The position numbers were made by a program, and so were the translations under genes. The notes beneath the pieces were generated by a model. The model was not told the origin of the DNA. It searched no databases and saw only the letters and a list, made by a program, of their open reading frames with translations. DNA of 64,000 bases. Source: Sindora glabra. Lineage: Eukaryota; Streptophyta; Magnoliopsida; Fabales; Fabaceae. The stretch lies in contig CM035234.1 of NCBI GenBank assembly GCA_020226215.1, positions 13,792,713 to 13,856,712 of the forward strand, written 5' to 3'. Positions 49,200 through 63,988 of this stretch are shown piece after piece. Within the stretch, counting starts at the first letter, position 1, and every line of letters starts with the position of its first letter.

Positions 49200-49777
49200 T
49201 CAATTTTATTCGGAGGTTTAGAATGTAACGAAAATTAAATAAAAAATGTACAATTTTAAGTGGCTTTGGCTTTATGTGTTTAGAAAATGTACGATGTAGA
49301 TCATTTCACTTATGAATCATCTTCATTTTTTTTCTCAATTTTAAAGAAAGAAAGATATAATTTTTATTTTTAGAAATATTATTTTTTATTGAAACTCACG
49401 ACTTAAAAAAATTGTATTTATCTCTTTCCAAAATTTACTCTCCAAAACCAAACCTTTTCACTTAAATTTGCCATATTATTTTAATATATATTGAGATATA
49501 AATTCTAATTTTCTTTACAGGTTCCATTTGTTTTATAAGTATTTTTTATATAAAAATATCATATATTGACGAAAGAGAATATGATACTTATATTTGTCAT
49601 TTAAAAAATATATTTAAAGTTATAATAATGAAGGAAAGCAAATTTTTTTTCAAAAATGTGTTTATATTTAATATTAAATAAATAAAATATTTTCTTTTTA
49701 TCCTAACATTTTTATATTCAATATTAAATACTATATAAGGCATCATATGGAATCTAGACCAGAAAAATATGTTATCT

Positions 49778-49810
<33 letters not shown>

Positions 49811-50518
49811 TCAGCAATAATTTAAGTTGGCCACCCCGGCCACTAGGGTTTCAGTGCATCTGGCCAATATTGGAAAGAAGAAAGAGTCAAATTAAATAAA
49901 TGATTATCATATGACTCACATGATGGAAACTGCCGATATTCTATACTATGGTGTTCGGCAAGGAAGATGCATTGTCTCTCAAGAATCCATACAAAAGCTT
50001 GAGTTAAATGCATCATGCAACAATTTGGCTAGAGGCCATAATCGTGTGCCCTTGACTCTTCAGATTAGGGATGGCGATTAGGTAGGATTACAGTAGGTTA
50101 ATCTTCTCTGGCCCATATGTTTTATATTAATCAGAAATTATAATATATCACTAATATAATAAGATATCAATATATTATAAGATCTGATCTAAAAAAATAT
50201 TTTTATTATTTAATGAATATAAAATATAATAAATTTATAAGAATATAATTTAAAAATACTTAAATATTCTTGTTTAAAATGTATGACATATTACATATAA
50301 ATGATTGTCACGCAAATGTGAAAAAATATTTAAAATATATTACATATTATAAAGTGAAAATAAAAAAAATATTTTTTAAATTTTGATGCAAGACAGAATG
50401 TGATGGAGTGAAGATTACAAATCATATATAAACAGGTGAATGTATAATGGATTCAAAGTTACACATACGTCACTTAAATAATTTCAAATTAAAAAAAATC
50501 AATCCAAACTCAGCAAAG

Positions 50519-50584
<66 letters not shown>

Positions 50585-50677
50585 CATTTTTCATTGCTCG
50601 TGAAATTTTAATGCATTATCAAATCAAATATATATATATAAACATGTATACAAAAGTGCACATGCACGTGTCGTACG

Positions 50678-50709
<32 letters not shown>

Positions 50710-52529
50710 AGAAAATTTATGTGATTTATTGAATATCGAATAGTTTATATCATAAAAGTAAAATTATAATTTATAAATGAGGTTCTGCTGAATATTATTG
50801 TCCCACCTCAAATGTTCAGCATTAAAAATCTACTCTGCGCCTTATTTTATAGAATAAAAAATTTTACAAATTTTCCAGTGTCATTAAAGCAATCCGACCG
50901 AAGTGTCGTGAAATTGAGATATTTTACATGCCTAATTGATACAACAGAACCAATTTTTAAAATGAAATTGTTGGTATATCATGAATTCACTCTCGAGTTT
51001 CGCTTAACATCTTTTAAAAATTTTTCATTTGAGCTTAACCTCTGCTCTAATTTTTTCAAAAAAATATTTTAATTCAATCTAACTAAGTATTCAAATTTTA
51101 TGTATGATCCAGGACTTGATCGTGACTTAAGTTTTTTCAATTTTTTAAAATATTAATTAATTGAGTAATGAGCGTTATTTTTTTTTTAATTTAAAGATTT
51201 GATGTCTAAATTTATAAAATTGAAGGGAGCGGATAATGAAATTATCCAAAATTAAGAGTGCTATAATTTTCCCTTGTAATATGTGGTGCCATCTTTGTTG
51301 AAACTAAGCTGTCGACTTTTTGGCAAACAGATAGGGATCCAATCAAGTCCAAAACAAACGTCGTTGCACTCGATTGATTATAGAAGTAGAATCCCAATTC
51401 TCCAATAGGGAGTTATGTACGATGGAAGATAATCTATGCATTCTATCTATTCTTCCCAACAATGCAAAAATGTCCAAGCTATTTGTTTTCTATTGTCTAA
51501 AGTTTCTTGATGTAAACTATTACTTGTAAGTAGGGACATCATTGGTTCATCAGAACATCAATGAAGATTATCTACTTGGGGTTGAGGGTAAATACACCCT
51601 AACATATATTGACATCTTACCACATAGTGTAAACAACCATTGTTAAGAAGTATTAAATTACCATTCAAGATATAGACGTTTTTTTAGAAGCAGGCCAATT
51701 TTAAGAACTTTAAGCTACTATTGGATAAGTGCGAGGGAGGAGTTAGAAATTTTGAGAAATTAAAAAAAAAAGTACTTTCTTTGTAGAAATATTCGCCCCA
51801 TATTTGAATCAAGTTTGTTTTGGAATAATATATGAATTGACATCTTAGGATATAAAATAAAATTTTGAAAAAAATTGTAAAGAGAAAAATAAAATTTTTT
51901 CTTTTTTTTAAATAATTTTTCATGATGATTGCAAGTGTTTGAGAAAAATAGAAAAGAATGAATTCATTCATATTTGTTTTTGTTCGTTTATCTTTTTTTT
52001 TCCTTCCAAAAGGCCTAAAATATGGAAATATTATAGAGTTTGCCATAACTATTGATTTTCAAATGATACAGCGTTTTATTTCAAATAATAATAATAATTC
52101 TATATTTCAAAAGACATAATTAGGGTGATCTTCCATTGTTCAAGACTAATTAAATACCTCATGGCCAACTGACCACCTCTGATTATATTATTATTAACCT
52201 ACATTTAACCTGAAACCAAACAACCCAATGGTGCTAATAGATGTAAACCAAACATTTCACTTGTAATTGATTTTCATTGTTGTTTTTGGTTAGGGCCTTG
52301 CCTTCTTTCTCCCACCCTTTCAACAAGATGGCAAATGCGTCACCATCCAGAAATATCTTCCCTCCAACCTACTCAAAATATTCCATCGCATTTGAAGTCT
52401 AGTTATTATTGTAACATATTGCACGTTGCTTAAACAATGAAACTAGTGCAACAACATTTTGCTCAATCCTGTATCAGTCCATCAAATTAAAGCCTCCCAC
52501 AACTTCCTCTAAAAAAAAATAATGATTAA
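49200..52529. other. Intergenic DNA, microsatellites only
   Basis: No gene is accepted here. A TA run lies at about 49779-49801. Sequence near 49820-50070 and 51280-51660 is less AT-rich (for example 'ggccaccccggccactaggg') and could be decayed gene or promoter DNA, but no frame stays open. The 120-codon minus frame at 51684-52046 is low-complexity Phe/Lys/Ile-rich and is not believed. Confidence 0.4.
50519..50583. repeat. (TA)n microsatellite, ~32 units
   Basis: An uninterrupted TA array of about 64 bases, followed by shorter TA runs at about 50627-50640 and 50684-50709. Perfectly palindromic, so it can form cruciforms and is prone to length change. Confidence 0.95.
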
Positions 52530-52960
52530 CGTCCGTTGCTAACTATTAGGAATTCATTGTAGAAAAAAATTAACAATAAAATTAATGAAAGTTGTGAAAC
52601 CATAAATAAATAGTGTATCTTTAATCCAAATAGCAATAGATTTTGAAATCTATTGTAAATTTGTGAGCTCACAATAACCTAAAACAAATGACCAATGAAC
52701 ATTAGCAATCGTCAAGTTCATCACTAAGTTTAAATTTACTAATGGAATGTCACTAAAAGTAGTATTCGTTGAAATTAACAGTGAAAAGTTTCATTACTAA
52801 TTTATAATTCATCATTAATTTGAAAAATTATGAAAAATTATTGATGTTATTATTCAAAAGTCTATCACAAATTTCTTTACTAATATGAGAAATACTACTA
52901 ATTTTCTATTTGTTTTTATAGCAGCTCATACAACAAACACCCTACATAAATACAATTCAA
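52530..52960. repeat. Subterminal-type repeats, possible CACTA relic
   Basis: Short motifs such as 'gttgctaactatta', 'ttcatcactaagttt', 'tttcattactaattt', 'attcatcattaattt' and 'tttctttactaatatga' recur in both orientations. This resembles the subterminal repeat zones of plant CACTA elements. No CACTA terminus was found, so this is a weak assignment. Confidence 0.3.
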
Positions 52961-55900
52961 CCCTAATGAAAACAAATTCAATAAACAAATTTTTAAAATT
53001 GAATTTCATGATATTGAATGTTAATTATCTATTTATATAACATAAAAAAATTGTAATATAAAACAATGAAACCTATACATGAACCAAAAATTAAATCCAA
53101 CATTTCTAACAAGTGATGACAACCCTAAATTATATGTCATCAGTTGTCATTGTCCCATTAACACTACTCAATGTACCTTTCTTCAAGTTAAGGTGGTGGC
53201 TTATCTTGTGTAGGTAGTTCTTAGACACCCAACTTTTAGAATATCATCTTGAAGTGTTGATTATGTTACTAAATCTAGGTTTACTAAAGACATAGTAACC
53301 TATAACAAATGAAAATATTAAGTTAGTATCATTTGCATTGATTATACAAAACACATACACGAAAATCTTAATCTACATATATTATAGATAACTAAATATA
53401 AGATGAAGACTTTGTGTTACCATATTAAATTTCTTCCTCTTCTTTATCCATCTCTTGTCCATCGTATTCTTCTTCATCATCTTTTTCATTTTTCTTATCC
53501 TTTTAAGCTTTTTCTTCATTGTCAAGGACATTTAAATCGTTAATATTTATTTAATATGGCCAACATCCCTAAAGAGATCCTAAGTCATCCTTGAGTGAAT
53601 AGGTTTCTTCAATCTTAATACATGTCATAATTGATTGCATTACTCATTATCTTATGTCATAACACTCATTAGTCATGACCAACATCGAACTCAATAAATT
53701 AATTTTCACTGACCTAATCTAACTACATAACTTGGTATCAACAGACTTTTTACTAATAATGCAAGGTAAATTATACAAAAGATCAAAATATTTACAATTA
53801 GGTAGATATTTTTAAGCTAAAGTAGGGAAGTTAAACATGCTTACTTATTTTAGTGATTTAGAGTTAAACTAACTTAATTAACCCTAATACATGTAAAATA
53901 CTTCCATTTAATGGTATGCTATGAGGCCTAAGAAAGTATTCCTATTTACGAATAAAATAATTTCTCTAGTTGTTTTATATAAAATAAACTTGGAGGAATT
54001 TACTCTTGATATGGTGGTAGAGGAGGAGCTTTTGTAGTGGTATTTGTAAAATTAAACAAATGAAAGGATAAGTCTAAGATTCAGTGAGTAAATAATATCC
54101 TTAGAGTTATATAAGAAAGGATATTTGTAATATCCTTACCATTCAAAGTATTTCTTAATATATATATTAGTATAATTATATACAATAATATAGATGATTA
54201 ATAATATTTCCTTTTAAGATTATATTAAATAATAAATAAGAACATTAAAGAAATTAAATCTTCTTGTAACTCTCGATTAACCTTATCCCTTTATAAATCT
54301 AACCTTGTTATTTTAGGGTTACCTTATTCCTTCACAAATATTTTTTAGATTCAATTTTACATCATATATTATTCATTTTATCTCCCCTTTTCATAATTCT
54401 CAATATAATAAGGTCCTATACTAGAATTTTATCATCAATAATCAAATACTAATACATTCGTACATGTAAATAAGAGAACCATATATGACTTCAACATCAT
54501 AAAATTTTATAAAACATGCAGAATTAGGAATAATAGAGAAATATTCAACTATATAATTAACTATAGGGGTTTAGAAGCAAAATATGATCCCCATAGTTGA
54601 TTATATCTATTTATAAAGTAACTATAGAGACCATAGTCAATTATAGGTATCTAGAGAGCAAATTTTCTAAGATAGTCAATCAAGTAGTTAATTATAAGCC
54701 TTTTAAGAGTAATTCTTAGAGCCATACCTGACTATAAGCTAGGTTTTATAAATTTTTATATATTTTTACTATTTATTCAACATATTTCACCAATTTATCA
54801 ACATACATAATCTCAAACCTAAAAATTTCCATAAAGTAAGCAACCACACTCATGTTTAAACCATAAACAATTACAAACTCATACCATAACAAGAGTTTAC
54901 ATCATTTGATCATAAAATTTTTAACATTCATCATTCTAACCTCTTCTAACACAAAATTACATAAAACTAATGTAGTTTAAGTAAATTTTTTACTTACCTA
55001 AACATAAGGGAGATGATTAGATGTTAAAATCAAGGTTAGCTTGTCCCTAATAAAAAAAATCAACCAAAATTCAAGATATAAGCTTTTTAACCTAATATCC
55101 TCTAATCTTCATTTTTTTAGTTAAAAGCTTGATGAACAATTTCCTTAAAAGCTTTAGAATGGAAGCTTACCTATATTTAATTAAAGATTTTTTATGATGA
55201 CTTCAATTTGTTAACTTGATTTCTTGCTAGTTATTGATAGGAAGAAAATATGGAGGAAGAAGATTTAGAAAATTGATGATAAAAATGGAAATTTGAAATT
55301 ATAGGAAAGTTTTTAATGTACCAAAAGCAATCTAAGGATAAAATGAATGTGGTGAAATTTGATATACATAATATTTTAATTGAATTTTTCTATATTTATG
55401 TTTCCTAGAAGGTCATTATGCTTATTTTAATGAGTTTAGGCTTATTTTGGAATGAATTATAAGTTTTAGCTTAAATGGAAAACAATGATTAATTTTAGGA
55501 ATTTGACACTATTTTAGTTTTTAACTATAACTTGAGTTTTAAATGTTAAAATTAGGTAATTTTTAAATTGTTGAAAATTTAAAAGGAAGACCTAAAACTT
55601 TCATATTTTGTTCAAAGCTTAGTTTGGACATTTGAAGGGTAAAAAATAGTCATGAAATTGATGCTTTATTTTTAACTAAACCAATCTCAATTTTGAGGCT
55701 CTAACTAGAGTCTAAAGATTCAATTAAAGTGAAACTAGTATCAAAGTTAGCTAAGACTTAACCCAACAACTTTCAAGTTTTAAGTACTACACTATTTTGA
55801 TGGTCAAAATTGAGTTATAAGCAAAACTATAAAAATTATTATAATAAAATATTATTGGTAGTTTAATTTGTAAATTAGGCTGTGCTTTTAAATTAAGTAA

Positions 55901-58900
55901 GCCCCCATTCTTTGTAACCCTAAGAAGTATATTTACTTGGCTTAGTAGGTTTTCTAACTTAGGAAATTAGACATAAAAAGGTTTGTGCCTCCAAAGAGAA
56001 AAATAATTTATTTTAAACAATAACTATTTTTCTTTTAGTTTTCTCTATGTTCCACCATAAGTGATTGATTTTCCTTCAAGGTTCAAAGATTTAAGCACTC
56101 TTAATTTAATTTGATTTGAAGTTTCTTTTCTCTTTTCAATTTTCTTATAATTTGTTCATTCATTCTCTTAATTTTTTATTCTTTAATGATTATAATTACT
56201 TTGATGATTAATTGATAAGACCCATTAGTTAATTATTCTTATTAATTTGATATTATATGATTGATTACTATTGATTCTCACTTGTAGAATTAGGATTATT
56301 AATTGTAAATCAGTAGCAAATAAATATCCAAATTTTGCTTGTTAATTTATGATGTTTGTGAAAATCATAGAATAAATTTAGCAATTATCACTTGTAAAAT
56401 TATTAGATTTAGCTTAACCTAATTCTAAATTCTTGAAATTTTTATTAATTGAATTTAGTCATTTATTTTGAATTAAATTGATAATAAAGGATTGATTAAT
56501 AACTTGTTTTGGTTAATATGCATTTAAAATTTATAGGATTACTGCTAACTTTGGGACATTTATTAGTTAAGTGTTTGAATTATAAACTAAATTATTGAGT
56601 GCAAATAAAAATTTAAGAAATGAAATGTAAAAGTTTTTGAACTTAATTTCTCCATTCTGTTATTCTATATTTAGTTTTTTTTAAATTGCTCATTTAAAAC
56701 TATTTTTGAAAACCTTATTACTTTATATTCTATTTTTTATTATTGGCTTTTATTCCCTTAACTAAGACTTGAACTTGTCATTGATTACAGTTTTGAGTAA
56801 GTTTGATATTCAATTTTACTATATTACGATGTGCATCATATATGCATAATATTTTACTTGTGTTTATGCTTAAAATCATCTTTTATTTACATAAGTATAG
56901 AATATAGAAATAGTAGACATGTGAAAATGTTTGGAAAAATGATTTTTGGTAAGAAAAGTTGTTTGAATATATGTTTTGTATATAGTTGATTTTCTAGCTA
57001 AAATCCATTAGAAAATTAGTGTGATAACCATTTGTTAAGTAACCAAATTACTTACTTTACTTATGGATACTATTTTTTGATATTATATCTTTTGTTGGCA
57101 TCCACAAAAATTATTGATATTTGGTGGTACATTTTTGAAATTGCTTATGAATGGCTTAGGATGGAATTTTACTTCAACATAAGCAACCATTTCAAATGAT
57201 TCTTAATACATGAGGACTACCTGTCTCTGCCTCTGAGGATACCATTAATAGTTAGTTTAGTTGGCAATTTTCATATTAAAATATTTATTTTTGAAATCCT
57301 ATTCTATTTTATATAATTATATGACTTGACTTTGATAATAAATGAGTTTACTATATAAGCTCAAATATTTATATAAAAGATGCATATTTATGCATGAGTA
57401 TGGCTTTTGATGTTATATATTTAATATTTTATTTATCTTATGAATTTACTAAAAATATGTTTTTGTGATACAAAAGGCCATATTTTTTCAAAAGAAAAAG
57501 AGAAAAGGAAATGATTTTCAACATTCAAGATACTTTATTAAGGTATTTAAATTTTAGAGATATTTTTATACTTTTGGAAACTTTCATTAAATAATGAAGA
57601 GATGCTTTCTTTATAAAAAAGTTTTCTAAAGTAATAAGTTATTATTTGATTTCAAGGAAATTTTTTAAGAAAAATGATGTTTTTATTCTTTAATGTCATT
57701 TAAACAGATTTATTAATCTAGTTACAAAGTTTTCTTTTTAGAAAAAAGGTTTTTAGCATTACCATTTGTTTTTGAAGAGGTTTTGTTTATAAGCTATTAC
57801 GAGTATCTTTTAAGAAAAGGAATTTTCAAAATCTTGTCTATTATGATTTCATAATGACTATTTTTTGAGTATGAGTTACATATATAGATATGTAAAAAAA
57901 AATTAGTGAATTTCCAAACATGAGAGTTTTGCATCTTGTATGTTTTCAAAAAATAATAAAGTTTTAAAATAGTTTTATTAGGATAGGTTTGTAATGATAT
58001 CCTGATGATGTCTTTACATTGGTTACAATAGTCTAGAAAGTAGGTCATAACAGATGTATTTATGTATGACTATGCGTTTCATAGTTTCACTTAATAAAGA
58101 GACTCACAAATATCAATACTCTTACATTGTAGGGATAAAATTCCATTTAAATTATCTACATCTCTTCACGTGATTCATAGTACATTAATTACTATTTTTT
58201 AGGCCAACTCTATTATAGGTGATAATAGATGGCATTAAAGTATATGACTCCTTATGTAGCGAACTATAATAATTTCAAGTCAAAGGACCACTTTCATTAT
58301 TATCATTATGAAAATTACTCTAACACTCATATAGCAATCTATGTAACATTCTTTTAGTCATTAGGTAGGCCTAATCATTAGGTAGGTAAAGTTAGTTTTA
58401 AATTGATATTACCCTAAACTGAAACAAATCACATGACCAAATAATTAACACTTATGTCGGCTGATTGCTATTGTCAAACTGAGGATAACCACCTTGGATG
58501 GTTTACATTAGTTTAAAGCAATTGAAGTCGAGTTATTTTTCCCATTAAGTTTAAGTGTCACTAATGTCTAACCCATCCAAACTCAAAGAATAAGCCCGGC
58601 TCATACTAAAGTTAAAAAAATGCTAGTGCTACTACAACCCATCATAAAGAAATAATTAAGGGGATAATTGTGACAAATAACATAAATTAACTAATAAAAA
58701 AATAAAATTAAAAATAATTAAACATGACCAATAGATAAATAGCATACACGTATCCAATGTTGAGAAACATTATAAAGGGGTTAACAATAGGGACAAATAG
58801 CATATAAGGCAGGCATCCAATATGGCAATATCCATTTATATCGCTAAAATAAAATCCATAAAGTTTGAAGTTATCATAACAGAAATATTATCCACCAATC

Positions 58901-59455
58901 CAACAAGTTTGAAGTCACTATAATAAAAGAAATATTAACAAAAAAATATAATTTGAATTCTCAAATTCTAGCAATGAGAATTAATGTTATTTCTACCAAT
59001 TATGTGCCAAAAAATTCAGCTATACAAAAAATTCTTCAACCTATAAACTTGAAGCTCTATGTAGTATTGTACTAGTTATTTTCTTTACACTACCTTCTAT
59101 CTGGAGATTCTACACCATTAAACTATACTAAAGGCCTAAAAAAAACCTAAAAACTATGCAATGCCATAAATTATAATGTACTAGTAGCATGATGTTACTC
59201 TTGTTACATGGCCAACACACTAAAAAATCGATCTACACCAGCTTTGTTTTAATGGAAACAATTAAACAAACATAGACAATTATATGAACAAAAGACATAA
59301 TTAAAAATAGGTCTAGTGAAATTATAAATTCAAGATGTATTTAATACTTCATTTATTAAAATATGTACTTCAATATTTCATTACTTACAGCAAAAAATAA
59401 AAATTGAACATCATTTGTTTAAAGGAACTAGGTTGGTTCAATCTATAACCATAAG
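52961..59455. other. Gene-free stretch, possibly decayed transposon
   Basis: No credible coding frame in 6.5 kb. Around 53430-53530, minus strand, Lys/Glu-type low complexity may be a relic of a coding region. Around 54550-54740, the phrase 'ctatagttgattata' and variants recur four times. Two less AT-rich patches, near 57190-57250 and 58440-58640, hold nothing recognisable. Retroelement landmarks (primer site, polypurine tract, protease or integrase motifs) were not seen. Confidence 0.4.
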
Positions 59456-61646
59456 CTATGGCTGAGAGTTTGTTTCCCTTTCGCTAATTGCTTTGTTTCC
59501 AGCACCACTTTCCAAAATTTCTAGCATAAAATAGAATAAAGTAATATGTAATCAACTCAAGAATTAAGAACTATAAAATGAGGTAAAACAATTTTTAAAA
59601 ATCTATTTAAGTAATGAGTGGACAAATTTACCTTGCTCTATTTCTTGACATATGCCAAGCTCATCATCATCTTCTATGTCATGAATGTCAATTTTTGATG
59701 GCCTTAACCAATTCTGAATGCATGTAAGGGCTTCAGTTATTTTTAAAGTGAGAGAGCTTCTAAAGGAATCTAACACTCTCCTCCTGTGCTAAAGGTAGAT
59801 TCTGAAGCCATAGTTGACACTGGGACAACAAGCACATCTCTTGCTATTTTTGAAAGGATATTGAATCTTGATGCATTAAGCTTCCACCATGCCAAAATAT
59901 CAAAGTTTTCATCTTTATCTACACAGGATTCATTTAGAAATCTTTCCACTTCATTTTTTGCCTCTATTGTGTCCTTTTTCTTCAAATGAAACCTAAAAAT
60001 AACAACTCTAGTCTTGTAGGCATGGCTTTTAACAACAAATAAAGTGGTGTTTGCATCTTTAAGTTCTAACCTACCTTTTGTAGATGCATAAGGTTGACCA
60101 TATTCATTTGAGTATCACTCATATAACCTCACCAAGTCATCTTTAACCTTTTTAACCATGGTTTGTGCCATAATTTTTCCATAAATATCCTCAAATGACC
60201 ATATAATATAAGCTATTTTATATCTAGGGTCTAGCACATTTGTTATAAATAAGAAAGGATTCATTTTTTCAATCCTACCCTAATACTTCTCATATTTAGC
60301 CTTCATGTTCAATTCCATAACATGCAATATTAAATCATACATTTCGCCCTCACTCCATTTTTTAATCTCAATTTCCACCAAAGCTAAATGGCTATATGCA
60401 AAATTTGATGTTACATACAAAGAACCAGAAAATAACAATGTAATATTATAAAAAACTTTGAGAAATTTTGTGAAAGCTCTAACATTATTTTAATCAACAC
60501 TAGTTGGTGGCCTTATTTTCTTTAAATCCTGCACGAAAGAGAAGGTGTAATTTGTATCATCTTTTTCTCACTTAAAAACTTTTTGAAACTTCTTTGCTGC
60601 TTCTAGCATTTTAAAGGTAAAGTTCCACCTTATAGGCACATCAAGACATACAAGTGACCTGTGAGTGATGTATTCTTCCTCAATAGCTTATTTGAACTTT
60701 GATAACTTAGAGGGAGAGGATCTTACATATCTTACTGCATTTTTAATTGTTGAAATAGAGTTATGGAGATCTTTCAAGCCTTCACTCACCACTAGGTTTA
60801 GGATGTAGGCATAACATCTCATGTGCAACATCTCACTATCCATAACCAATCCCTTCCTAGCATTAATTTTTTTATTTAAATATGTTATTACCCCATCATT
60901 GAAGCTAACATTATCAATAGTAATAGTGAATAACCTTTTAATCCCCTACTTATTCATGCAACTCTTAACTTGTTTTTCCTATAGTTTCTTCTTTGTGGTT
61001 TGGTACAAGGCAAAAATTAAGAATTTTTTTTTTGCAATTGCCAATTGTTATCTATAAAATGAATTGTTAATGCCATGTAGTTCAAGTTCTAAACACTAGT
61101 TTAGCAATCAGTAGTGATACATGCCCTAACATAATCAAACTTTAACAAGGCTTTCAATCTCCCTTTTTCCTCTATGTACATCTTCATACAATCTCTTTTA
61201 ATGGTGTGCTTAAAAGGAATATTTAATTGTGGATGCAATCTTTTGCCTATATATTTGAATCTATAACTCTTGACAACTCTAAAAGGTTGTTCATCACACA
61301 TTATAAACATGTTAGATGTACCATATTCCTTACTATCACATAGAAATCTAATTTTGTAGTGGATACATTTAGTAATAGGTTCACTAACCTCTTCATTAAG
61401 CACTTTCTTAAAGTGATCCTAAGCAATGCTCTTTTTCCTAGTTAAAATTTTAGTAACTTTGTTAGCAAATGACTTCCTTTTCTTTGTCTTGGTTGCTATT
61501 GTTAACGGCTGCTTCTTTGTATTAGATTCAAGTTGTTTTCCACTGTCAATTGTTGCACTAGGTCCATTTACAACATTTGTAGTAGTTTTCTCTACTCCAT
61601 CAGTGGGTGGCTCACTAGGGTTGTCCTCCATATAGTAACTTACCAA
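59456..61646 (-). pseudogene. Dead hAT transposase gene (BED finger / RICESLEEPER-like)
   Basis: Reads in hAT order on the minus strand. The basic N-terminal part (61646-61419) ends SIA then TAG, then DHFKKV: the stop sits where BED fingers have Trp (W-D-HF). The finger then reads KCIHY...SKEYGTS; the second cysteine of CxxC is tyrosine. Next come PFKHTIKRDCMKMY and ACITTDC (RNase H-like core start), then in broken frames GLVMDSEMLHMRCYAYILNL, VPIRWNFTFKMLEAA, NPFLFITNVLDPRYKIAY, and the dimerisation domain WWKLNASRFNILSKIARDVL followed by VSTMASESTFSTGG (near 59900-59770). At least six in-frame stops and some frameshifts follow. The C-terminal tail continues to about 59603, and a small last exon may lie at 59456-59525. 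Terminal repeats and 8-bp target duplication were not located. Confidence 0.88.
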
Positions 61647-61649
61647 GTG

Positions 61650-63970
61650 CTAAGTTCCAATAATAATAAAATAGATTGTAAAAACTTATGCATAAAAAGG
61701 ATTACTTATTAACAGTATTTACAACTTACATAACAAATTACCACCAATTATGAACCTCAATGGAAAATAATTATCTACTTAAAATGACTACAATTATTGC
61801 CATTGCTATAAAAATTTCTTTGGTAAAATCCTAAATTTTTAGTATTCAGCTAATACTAAAATAGTTAAAACGACTAAATTGTTAGTGCTTAATATAATTT
61901 GAGTCCTTATTCTTTAGCATTTTTATAATTCCTTTAATTGAGTTAAAAGTATATAATTTTTTTAAAAATATTTTATTTAATTTATTTTCAATCTCTTACA
62001 AATTTTAAAAAAATAAAATAAAAATATATAAATTGTTAAAAAGCTTATGTTTCTAAGATTCTGTTTCTTTTATTGAAAGATATTTTCTTTTGAAAATCTC
62101 GTTTATTTATATAAAGTAAAAGAAGTAACATACTACTTATATACATTAGTTGAAAAATAATAATATTTAATGATGAGATAGTGATGAAAAATAATTTATT
62201 CTTTGAAATAAATAATGTTATTTTTAACTATATTATTCACATGCGACATTAAACAAATAGCATCTATTCCATTATCTTATAATAGTATAATTATAATCTT
62301 ATAGGAAATATGTTTTATTAAAATAATGAGACCTAGTTCAATTAAATGTTTCTTAAATAGTGCCCTAAAGTTATTGATTCACAAATGCTTAGTTTATAAG
62401 ACAATTAAGTGATATATAATGTTATCTATATTATAATATTTTAGGTAATATTTTTTGCAATCTTATTTATCAATTTCTTTTGATCTAGAAAAGATGGAAA
62501 CACAGTTTTTTATTCTAAGACTTGCAATTTTTTTATTGAAGTCCACCATATAATTTAAATTGAGGATTCCTCACATTATTTCAAGTTTTTTTTAAGCTAA
62601 TTACTAGTTTACATATTTTTTTAAATTGCATATTTTGATAATTGTGCATTACTGATAGCATATTATTTTATATCAATTTTTTTATTCAAATACTTGAAAA
62701 AATTACTAAAAATTTCCTATATGAAAGAATCGAAAAAAAATAGAAATGATAAGATAAAAATTTGAACATCATTTTTGTTTTCAGCAACTATCTTAATTCT
62801 ACACCTAAGTGGACCCCTAAACAAAGAAAAAAAAAAGAGAAATAATGAAGCTTAATAAGATGTAAGATGGGAATTTGAAACTAGATACTCTTTATTTTTC
62901 TTAAAGGTAAGGAATATTTTCATGCAATTTGTATTTAATTTTTTTTAATCTTTATAATTCATATCCAATTTGTATTCCTTTTTTTTCATTTCCTTGACCA
63001 AAAAAAGAAATATATACATAAAATTTTTATTTATCCTAAATATATTATATTTACCCTAATGATGTAGAAAAATAATAAAAAAAAGAAAGGATACATATCC
63101 ATGACTATCAATCTTTTAAGTTATCATAAATCAACCTTGGAAAACTTATTCTGTAGGAAGTTTTAAATCACAAAGTAACACTAATTTTATTATTGCCATT
63201 TATGATATTGATACCTTGTTTGTTTAAACATGAATCCATAGCAGAGGCCATACTCTCATATACAATTCTAGAGACCTATTAAAAATCCAAACAATATTAA
63301 ATTTAAATTTAAGGAAAATGAAAATCCTAACCTTTCGTAGTTTGTTCACACACATTCAAGATCCTTTTAAGTATACATGAAATTCCATGTTCCCCCTATT
63401 TAGCAACCAAAGAAAATTAATTGAACTTTTTTATAGAAAACCTTTTACCAAATAGAAAATTCCTTGAACTACCTATGTTATTTGTACATTCTGCTTTGAA
63501 TCCACTTATCCCAAAAGAGAAAAATAGTAAAGCCTTTTCTAATGAACATGCTTACCATTTAGCACATATCCTAAACCAAAAATAGCCTAAGATCAAAAGC
63601 AGAATCAATATTTAGAAAAAAAAAGTGAATCAATTAAGAGAGATTTACACAAGAATGCAAGCAATACAGCAAAAAAATAAACAAATAAGGGATAAAAAAA
63701 TAGTATCTCTTTTGTTCAAAGCAAGGAAAAATTCAATTTGGACCTCTACGGAACATGCAAAAGTAGATAAGGAACCTTGCGGATTTAAACAACTAGTTAA
63801 AACTCAAAATTAACCTTGTTTTCTATTCTTTATATGAACTAAGAACAAGTTATCCTCCTTTAGCTCCAGCAAGATGAAGCAAAGTGTTAAAAACAATAAT
63901 GAGTATTGAATTGAAAGAAAAAAGAAAACATAATCATAGTAAACCATATACCTTAATGATTTTGACTAAC
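61650..63970. other. Intergenic DNA, no gene seen
   Basis: AT-rich. About 62060-62290 resembles the MITE at 37070-37322 ('agatattttctttt', 'aagaagtaacatactac', 'acattaaacaaatag'). A 62-codon plus-strand frame at 63625-63813 has no support. Confidence 0.35.
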
Positions 63971-63988
63971 CTCGACCTCGGTATCCAT
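63971..63988 (-). CDS. Possible first coding exon at window edge (six codons)
   Basis: On the minus strand ATG at 63988-63986 opens MDTEVE, directly followed by a donor-like GTTAGT at 63970. The last 35 bases of the window are GC-richer than what precedes them. No downstream exon could be recognised, so this is a weak suggestion of a gene that has its leader beyond the right edge. Confidence 0.15.

Noticed and set aside
50519..50709. TA-rich arrays as a replication origin or centromere signal
   Set aside because: Simple dinucleotide microsatellites fully explain them; no satellite monomer is present.
51684..52046. 120-codon minus-strand frame
   Set aside because: Composition is Phe/Lys/Ile/Tyr-rich as expected of random AT-rich DNA; no motif, no splice context.
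52961..59455. LTR retrotransposon in the gene-free right-hand stretch
   Set aside because: I looked for long direct repeats, a primer-binding site, a polypurine tract and protease/RT/integrase motifs and found none convincing.
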